Source: Ruminococcus sp.
GTDB lineage: Bacteria > Bacillota > Clostridia > Oscillospirales > Acutalibacteraceae
DNA: 64,000 nt
Reading direction: 5' to 3'
NCBI GenBank assembly: GCA_017410265.1
Contig: JAFQRC010000002.1
Location: 62,001 to 126,000 of the forward strand
Made by a program: the position numbers and the translations under genes
Notes under the pieces: generated by a model
Seen by the model: the letters and a program-made list of their open reading frames with translations, nothing else
Databases searched by the model: none
What the model was told of the DNA's origin: nothing
Part shown: one piece after another, positions 58,815 through 64,000 of the stretch
How positions within the stretch are numbered: the first letter of the stretch is position 1
Layout of the letters: each line of letters opens with the position of its first letter

Positions 58815-59875
58815 TAGTTTGCACCTCCGTTTGCTTTAACAATAGCTTCTAATACCTGCTCAGGGGATGGGATCATACCACCAACGCGGTTGCAAAGTGT
58901 AACAGGAACCTTGCATCCTGTAGCAAGCTTAACATCTTCAATCATCTGACCCATTGAAAGCTCCACGCAAATTACTGCCTTTGCTTTCTGAGCTGCTTTC
59001 TCAAATGGAGCCTTAGGGAACGGCCACAGAGTGATAGGGCGGATAAGACCAACCTTGATACCCTGTTTCCTGGCTTCGTTTACAGCGTTCTTAGAAACAC
59101 GGGAAGCGATACCGAATGCCGCTACGATGATATCAGCATCTTCTGTCATATATTCTTCGTACATAACTTCGTTTTCTTCAACAGCCTTGTAGCGCTCGAA
59201 TCTCTCAAAGTTAAGACGCTCGAGTTCTTCAGCAACTAAAGAGAGTGAGTTTACGATATTGTGCTCACGCTCAAGCTTTGTACCTGTAGTAGCCCAAGGA
59301 GTAGCTGGACGCTCTTTGATATCAAAATCGAGTTCAACAGGCTCCATCATCTGGCCCATAGTACCGTCAGCTAAAATCATAGAAGTCATTCTGTACTTAT
59401 CAGCAAGCTCAAATCCCTTTACTGTAAGCTCTGCCATTTCCTGAACTGATGCAGGAGCTAAAACGATCATTCTGAAATCGCCGTGAGCTCCGCCCTTTGT
59501 AGCCTGGAAATAGTCAGACTGGCTAGGCTGGATACCGCCAAGACCAGGACCACCACGCTGTACATTTACAACAAGTGCAGGTAAATCAGAACCTGCCATG
59601 TAGGATAAACCCTCACCCTTGAGTGAAATACCCGGTGAAGACGATGATGTCATAACACGCTTACCAGTGGATGCAACACCGTATACCATATTGATAGCGG
59701 CGATTTCACTTTCAGCCTGTAAGAAACATCCGCCGATTTTCGGCATTTTCTTTGCCATATAAGCGGCAACCTCTGTCTGTGGAGTAATAGGATAACCGAA
59801 GTAATGTCTGCAACCTGCTAAAATTGCGGCTTCAGCGATAGCTTCGTTACCTTTCATCAAAACTTTATCTGCCAT
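58814..59875 (-). CDS. 2-oxoacid:ferredoxin oxidoreductase, alpha subunit (VorB type)
   Basis: About 353 residues. GNEAIAEAAILAGCRHYFGYPITPQ and TSSSSPGISLKGEG are typical of the VorB/KorA alpha chains, and a late domain includes VGLIRPITLWPFP. The sequence is closest in my recognition to 3-methyl-2-oxobutanoate:ferredoxin oxidoreductase VorB, but 2-oxoglutarate enzymes are similar. ATG at 59875 follows GAGGTG. A GTG 9 nt earlier is within the ribosome site. Confidence 0.93.
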   Translation of the reverse strand: MADKVLMKGNEAIAEAAILAGCRHYFGYPITPQTEVAAYMAKKMPKIGGCFLQAESEIAAINMVYGVASTGKRVMTSSSSPGISLKGEGLSYMAGSDLPALVVNVQRGGPGLGGIQPSQSDYFQATKGGAHGDFRMIVLAPASVQEMAELTVKGFELADKYRMTSMILADGTMGQMMEPVELDFDIKERPATPWATTGTKLEREHNIVNSLSLVAEELERLNFERFERYKAVEENEVMYEEYMTEDADIIVAAFGIASRVSKNAVNEARKQGIKVGLIRPITLWPFPKAPFEKAAQKAKAVICVELSMGQMIEDVKLATGCKVPVTLCNRVGGMIPSPEQVLEAIVKANGGAN

Positions 59876-59880
59876 TTTTC

Positions 59881-60087
59881 TCACCTCTCTACCTTAATTA
59901 CGCAATCAGGGCACATTGTTGCACAAAAGGCACAACCGATACAACTACTCTCGTCTGTAATAACAGCCGGATGGTGACCCTTTTTGTTAATTTCGTCTTT
60001 TGCAAGGATGAGCAGGTTCTTTGGACAAGCCTGTACGCAGAGTCCGCAACCCTTGCAGTTGTCAGTTTTGAATGTTAGTTTTGCCAT
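59881..60087 (-). CDS. 2-oxoacid:ferredoxin oxidoreductase, delta (ferredoxin-like) subunit
   Basis: 68 residues with two [4Fe-4S] motifs, CKGCGLCVQACPKN and CIGCAFCATMCPD. It passes electrons between the TPP subunit and free ferredoxin. The stop is 5 nt from the alpha start, so it is the first of the four oxidoreductase genes. Confidence 0.95.
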   Translation of the reverse strand: MAKLTFKTDNCKGCGLCVQACPKNLLILAKDEINKKGHHPAVITDESSCIGCAFCATMCPDCVIKVER

Positions 60088-60118
60088 AAAACCTCTTCCT
60101 TTCCTTATAAGCTAAACC

Positions 60119-60784
60119 TTAAACAGGTCTAGCCTGAAGACTCAGTGGCAAGAGATCGTCTATCTTGTCGCGTAAGTCATTATATATGTTTTCTTCAACT
60201 GATGTATACACTATGGGGAGTCCTGAAAGCTCTGAAACTTCTTTAGCATACTCCACAGAGCTTAGTACATCATCTGCTGTTGTGATTTCCCCTAAGTTTG
60301 AGTTGTTGATAATACCCGTGAACTTTATATGCCCTGCACACTCAATTTCGCGCATAACTTCAATAGTAGACTGAGCATCACGGGTGAGTGGTCTGTAGCA
60401 GTTAATAACCATCAACATTTCATAGTCATTTTCTTTAACAATCTCAGGAGCTAAACGGCCGAGTGCCAGAGCGCCTCTATCGTCTCCACCAACATCAATG
60501 ATAACTGATAATTCCTTATCATCGGTGATAGCGTACATATCCTGTGGCAATGCCGGGATATCAACATTGGAATTAGCAAACTCGGAGCAGATAAGGCGGA
60601 TGCCGTTATCTTCAAATTCTGTGCTACTGTCCTTAGAGCGGAAATATGGATTGACAATATCAAGGTCAGCTATGGCTACCCTGTCGCGCTGCTTCTTAAG
60701 CTCTAGAGCCATATTGACAGCAACATTTGTTTTACCGCTTCCATAATGTCCGCAAAGCAGTGTAATTCTCTTAAAATCTTTCAT
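60119..60784 (-). CDS. MinD/ParA-like P-loop ATPase
   Basis: 221 residues with Walker A LCGHYGSGKTNVAVNMA, an ADLDIVNPYFRS switch, and Walker B-like VIIDVGGDDRG. The SIMIBI fold is used by MinD, ParA, CobQ-type and Fe-S carrier ATPases. It stands between the synthetase and the oxidoreductase subunits, 5 nt after the synthetase gene, so a role in that pathway is likely. It could be a chaperone for loading Fe-S clusters or assembling the complex. No CxxC metal site of ApbC/Mrp type is present, which argues against a classical Fe-S carrier. Function is unknown. Confidence 0.75.
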   Translation of the reverse strand: MKDFKRITLLCGHYGSGKTNVAVNMALELKKQRDRVAIADLDIVNPYFRSKDSSTEFEDNGIRLICSEFANSNVDIPALPQDMYAITDDKELSVIIDVGGDDRGALALGRLAPEIVKENDYEMLMVINCYRPLTRDAQSTIEVMREIECAGHIKFTGIINNSNLGEITTADDVLSSVEYAKEVSELSGLPIVYTSVEENIYNDLRDKIDDLLPLSLQARPV

Positions 60785-60789
60785 AATAA

Positions 60790-63078
60790 TTACAGTTTAT
60801 TTCTCTGGATTTTGCCGCTGACTGTCTTTGGAAGCTCATCTCTGAACACAACAAGTCGCGGATATTTGTACGGAGCTGTACGGCTCTTTACATATGACTG
60901 AATTTCCTTTTTGAGGTCTTCGCTTGCTTCTGTGCCCTTAGTCAGAACGATAGATGCTTTTACAATCTGACCTCTTACTTCGTCAGGAGCGGCGGAAACA
61001 CCACACTCTAAGACATACGGAAGCTCCATAATAACAGACTCAATTTCAAACGGTCCGATACGATAACCTGAAGATTTGATAACATCATCAACTCTGCCTT
61101 CGTAGAAGAAGAAACCGTCTTCATCACGCCATGCAACGTCGCCTGTGTGATAAATGCCGTCGTACATAACTTCCTTTGTTTTCTCTTCGTCGCCGTAGTA
61201 GCCGACAAACAGACCGCAAGGGTGACCGTTTTTGAGATTAACAACAATCTCGCCAGGTTCACCATCAGGCACTTCGTTGCCGTCAGCGTCCACAAGCATA
61301 ACATCGTAGATAGGGGCAGGCTTACCCATAGAGCCGATTTTGTGCGGAGCACCTGTCATATTACCAACAATCATTGTGCTCTCAGTCTGACCAAAGCCCT
61401 CGATAATCTGTAAGCCCGTAGCCTTTTCAAACTGACGATAAACCTCAGGGTTAAGAGCTTCACCTGCTGTAGTCATATGCTGAACAGATGAAAAATCGTA
61501 CTTTGAAATATCCTGCTTAACCATCATTCGAAGCATAGTCGGTGGTGCACAGAAGGTTGTAATCTTGTATTTTGCAAACATAGGCAGGATATCGGCAGCG
61601 TCAAAGCGGTCGAAGTCATACACAAAGGTAGCAGCTTCGCACAACCACTGACCATAGAGCTTACCCCACATGGCCTTTGCCCAACCTGTGTCTGAAATTG
61701 TGTAGTGAAGTCCGTCAGGGTCAACATTGTGCCAGTATTTCGCGGTGTGGAAATGACCGAGCGGATACTTGTAATTATGAGTAGCAATCTTAGGATAGCC
61801 TGATGTGCCTGATGTGAAGTACATCAGCATTAAGTCATCACCGCAAGGTGAATCCTCGGTTCTGTTATAGTGTGTTGAATACAGTGTATATTCTTCGTCA
61901 AATGTACGCCAGCCCTCACGCTCACCGTTAACAACAAGCTTGTTGATAAGACCGTCGTAGTCCTTACTAGCCAAATCAACCTGATGAGCAACATCGCCAT
62001 CAGCAGTACAGATAACTGTGTTGATACCTGCGCTCTTGAGTCGGTACTCAAGGTCGTGAGCCTGAAGCTGATTAGGAGCTGGGATAGCAATAGCGCCGAG
62101 TTTGTTAAGACCAATCATAGCAAACCAGAACTGATAGTGGCGCTTTAAGATAAGCATAACGCGGTCGCCTTTTTTGATACCTAAGCTCTTGAAGTAGTTA
62201 GCACACTGAGCAGACGCTTTCTTGATATCCTTGAAAGTAAATCTGCGTTCTGTGTGGTCTTTAGAAATATGTAACATCGCGAGCTTATCAGGTTTTTTAT
62301 CTGCAAGCGCATCTACTAAATCGAAAGCAAAGTTGAACTTCTCGGTATTTTTGAACTTGATAGAAGTAGGAGTGCCCTTTTCGTTCTCCTGTATATCTAC
62401 ATACTGTTTATAAATACGGTCAGCTTCGTGTTTTCTTTCCTTCTTTTTAATCTCAACAAGCTTGCCGCTTGAAAGCTCAGGGATAGGCTCGCCTGTAGGG
62501 TTAAGCACGATAGCGTAGAAAACACAGTCCTTACCGTTTACGGCAATCATACCGTGTGGCTTATCAGAGTCAAAGTAGATAGTGTCCCCCGGGCCCAAAA
62601 TTTCCTTGTGCTCACCAACCTGAACCATCAGGTTACCCTCAATTACGATGTCGAGCTCCTGTCCTTCGTGAGTTGTGAGCTCGATATCCTGATTCTGTGC
62701 ATTCTCATCGTAAATGGAGCGCACATAAAGTGGTTCTGCGATACGATTCTGGAACGCATAAGCGAGGTTATAGTATGTCATACCGTGAGCCTGAGCTACC
62801 TTCTGACCCAAGCCTGCTCTTGTTACAGAGTAGCTCTTGAGGTTTGGTGAATAACCCTCGATAATATCTGTTACGTTAACAGAAAGAGCCATAGCACAGC
62901 GATAGATAAACGCAAAGTTTAAGTCACTTTTGCCCTGTTCACAGCTTAAGTATTCCTCGACTGTTACATCGGTTTTCTTAGCCATCTGCTCGACTGTCAA
63001 GTTCTGGATTTCTCTTAACTCCCTGATACGGGACGCCATCTCTTGAATTTTGTAATCAAGACCTGTCATTTGTTGCAT
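60790..63078 (-). CDS. XRE HTH-cupin-acyl-CoA synthetase fusion
   Basis: 762 residues in three parts: an XRE-type helix-turn-helix (about 10-70, REIQNLTVEQMAKKTDVTVEE), a cupin sensor domain (about 105-195, GHEGQ-like ELTTHEGQELDIVIEGN), and an AMP-dependent acyl-CoA synthetase (about 240-762). The synthetase has MYFTSGTSGYPKIATH, GFGQTESTM, GIYHTGDVAWRDEDG and RTAPYKYPR with [12 protein letters not shown]-cupin pairs are normally regulators of small-molecule genes, so here regulator and enzyme share one chain. The gene follows the T-box with AAAGGAG 8 nt before its ATG. A paralogue precedes it. Confidence 0.9.
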   Translation of the reverse strand: MQQMTGLDYKIQEMASRIRELREIQNLTVEQMAKKTDVTVEEYLSCEQGKSDLNFAFIYRCAMALSVNVTDIIEGYSPNLKSYSVTRAGLGQKVAQAHGMTYYNLAYAFQNRIAEPLYVRSIYDENAQNQDIELTTHEGQELDIVIEGNLMVQVGEHKEILGPGDTIYFDSDKPHGMIAVNGKDCVFYAIVLNPTGEPIPELSSGKLVEIKKKERKHEADRIYKQYVDIQENEKGTPTSIKFKNTEKFNFAFDLVDALADKKPDKLAMLHISKDHTERRFTFKDIKKASAQCANYFKSLGIKKGDRVMLILKRHYQFWFAMIGLNKLGAIAIPAPNQLQAHDLEYRLKSAGINTVICTADGDVAHQVDLASKDYDGLINKLVVNGEREGWRTFDEEYTLYSTHYNRTEDSPCGDDLMLMYFTSGTSGYPKIATHNYKYPLGHFHTAKYWHNVDPDGLHYTISDTGWAKAMWGKLYGQWLCEAATFVYDFDRFDAADILPMFAKYKITTFCAPPTMLRMMVKQDISKYDFSSVQHMTTAGEALNPEVYRQFEKATGLQIIEGFGQTESTMIVGNMTGAPHKIGSMGKPAPIYDVMLVDADGNEVPDGEPGEIVVNLKNGHPCGLFVGYYGDEEKTKEVMYDGIYHTGDVAWRDEDGFFFYEGRVDDVIKSSGYRIGPFEIESVIMELPYVLECGVSAAPDEVRGQIVKASIVLTKGTEASEDLKKEIQSYVKSRTAPYKYPRLVVFRDELPKTVSGKIQRNKL

Positions 63079-63102
63079 GATACATTCTCCTTTTAGTCAG
63101 GA

Positions 63103-63375
63103 CGAAAAAAGCACCCGTCCCAAAGTTATCTTTGAGACGAGCGCATAAAAATCACCCGCGGTACCACTCAAATTGCGATACAATCGCCACTCTCGAGGTC
63201 TAACAACCTCTATGCCTTCACGCAGCAATCACGGAGAGGTTCTACTTACTTTCGCTTTCTTCCTCTCGGCTCAGAAGCTACAAACACAAAAGCTGTATCC
63301 AACGACTCGCACCTTCCGTCGTCTCTCTGAAGGTCATACCCTTGCGTACTCTTCGTCATAGCCTTTCAAAAATAC
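63103..63375 (-). ncRNA. T-box leader, apparent valine specifier (GUA)
   Basis: On the minus strand the leader has a GAAG-AGTA 5' stem I motif near 63350, a distal segment ACGACGGAAGGTGCGAGTCGT, a specifier loop reading GUA-G just before CUUC (which pairs with GAAG), and the T-box bulge GAGTGGTACCGCGGG at 63169-63155. The terminator TCGTCTCAAAG / CTTTGGGACGG with TTTTTT lies at 63103-63146. Specifier placement follows the glyQS leader, where the codon plus one purine is adjacent to the 3' stem strand. GUA is a valine codon. A UUC reading is rejected because U would follow it. Confidence 0.88.
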
Positions 63376-63381
63376 AGTGAC

Positions 63382-63410
63382 ATAATACCATAACTTCGAG
63401 AATATGTCAA
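63382..63410 (-). promoter_or_regulatory. Promoter of the Val T-box operon
   Basis: TTGACA (63410-63405), a 17-nt spacer and TATTAT (63387-63382). It begins 36 nt after the stop of the upstream paralogue; I see no strong terminator in that gap. Confidence 0.8.
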
Positions 63411-63445
63411 TATTTTTCTATATTTATAGTATATACCCTAAATTA

Positions 63446-64000
63446 TTACAATTTATTTCTCTGGATTTTACCGCTGATTGTCTTTGGAAGCTCATCTCTG
63501 AACACAACAATACGAGGGTATTTGTACGGAGCTGTACGGCTCTTTACATATGCCTGAATCTCTTTTTTGAGTTCTTCAGTTGCGACAGTTCCTTTAGTAA
63601 GCACGATAGAAGCTTTTACTACCTGACCTCTTACCTCGTCAGGTTCAGCAGAAACACCGCACTCAAGTACATATGGAAGCTCCATGATAACTGACTCGAT
63701 TTCAAACGGTCCGATACGATAGCCCGAAGACTTGATAACATCATCAACTCGACCAACATACCATAAGAATCCGTCTTCATCACGCCACGCGGTGTCGCCT
63801 GTGTGATAATATCCGTCGTGATAAACTTCCTTTGTCTTTTCTTCATCTCTGTAGTACCCCAAAAACAGACCACACGGAACCTTGTCAGATGTTTTGATAA
63901 CGATCTCACCCGGCTCACCGTCAGGCACTTCGTTGCCGTCAGGGTCTACAAGATAAACATCATAAAGTGGTACAGGCTTACCCATAGAACCGAGCTTACT
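63446..64000 (-). CDS. Acyl-CoA synthetase, C-terminal part (runs off right edge)
   Basis: The last 184 codons of a second synthetase, open to the window end. It carries [28 protein letters not shown] and SGKIQRNKL. Compared with the neighbour at 60790, about 30 of 179 aligned residues differ, so it is a close tandem paralogue, with most changes between SMGKP and the GRVDD motif. Its upstream part, and whether it also has XRE and cupin domains, lies outside the window. It may serve a different branched-chain or aryl acid. Confidence 0.9.
   Translation of the reverse strand, partial: SKLGSMGKPVPLYDVYLVDPDGNEVPDGEPGEIVIKTSDKVPCGLFLGYYRDEEKTKEVYHDGYYHTGDTAWRDEDGFLWYVGRVDDVIKSSGYRIGPFEIESVIMELPYVLECGVSAEPDEVRGQVVKASIVLTKGTVATEELKKEIQAYVKSRTAPYKYPRIVVFRDELPKTISGKIQRNKL

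Noticed and set aside
63181..63300. UUC (phenylalanine) as the specifier of the second T-box
   Set aside because: It would be followed by U rather than a purine and would break the GAAG/CUUC stem that positions the codon. GUA fits better.

Overview
The window looks like chromosome of a low-GC, Gram-positive, endospore-forming clostridium, most likely of the Ruminococcus/Oscillospiraceae type. The reasons are spoIIID behind a sigma-E-like promoter, two T-box leaders, many TTGACA-N17-TATAAT promoters, strong AGGAGG ribosome sites with frequent TTG and GTG starts, a MecA adaptor, a secreted protein with a dockerin, and a ferredoxin-linked 2-oxoacid oxidoreductase. I saw no tRNA, IS element, phage gene or CRISPR array. 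The gene order reads as core and niche-adaptation genes in short operons on both strands.

Layout. 0.2-3.8 kb (minus): an HTH/nucleotidyltransferase/choline-kinase fusion, a 31-residue membrane peptide and a sodium:solute symporter. 3.9-6.9 kb (minus): galE and a membrane-bound sugar-nucleotide dehydratase, followed on the plus strand by spoIIID and a sugar aminotransferase (cell-surface glycan genes). 8.8-12.9 kb (plus): response regulator, sensor kinase and HtrA protease in one operon. 13.0-13.15 kb (minus): a solitary 5S rRNA gene with its own promoter and terminator. 13.2-25 kb: a metal-chelate binding lipoprotein, an L,D-transpeptidase, an rRNA methyltransferase operon with small hydrolases, and a minus-strand operon (AEC transporter, WYL regulator, small peptide, maf, lipid kinase, GDSL lipoprotein). 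25.3-34.5 kb: a histone-H1-like protein, mgtE behind a structured leader, lipoproteins, dehydrogenases, a ClC channel and ComEA. 34.6-39.2 kb: an MBOAT acyltransferase with two DHHW partners and a Nudix protein. 39.3-49.8 kb: aminotransferase-trpS, a peptidase-like lipoprotein, a GH13 enzyme, mecA, a metallo-beta-lactamase-fold protein and a BlaI/BlaR1-like pair with operators.

The most distinctive part is 49.9-64 kb. Two T-box operons lie on the minus strand. The first (leader 54.7-54.9 kb, apparent Leu specifier CUC) drives a LeuA-like protein that has lost the catalytic signature residues of isopropylmalate synthase, then a TIM-barrel/acyl-CoA-synthetase fusion, then an amidohydrolase. The second (leader 63.1-63.4 kb, apparent Val specifier GUA) drives an XRE-cupin-acyl-CoA-synthetase fusion, a P-loop ATPase, a four-subunit 2-oxoacid:ferredoxin oxidoreductase of the VOR type and, after a palindromic repeat, ilvE. 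A close paralogue of the XRE-cupin-type synthetase lies immediately upstream and runs off the right edge.

Taken together these genes make a plausible route from branched-chain volatile fatty acids to branched-chain amino acids: activation to acyl-CoA, reductive carboxylation to the 2-oxoacid, then transamination. Control by uncharged Val and Leu tRNA argues for the biosynthetic direction. The pathway itself is long known in rumen cellulolytic bacteria. The T-box wiring, the fusions and the inactive-looking LeuA paralogue deserve a second look.
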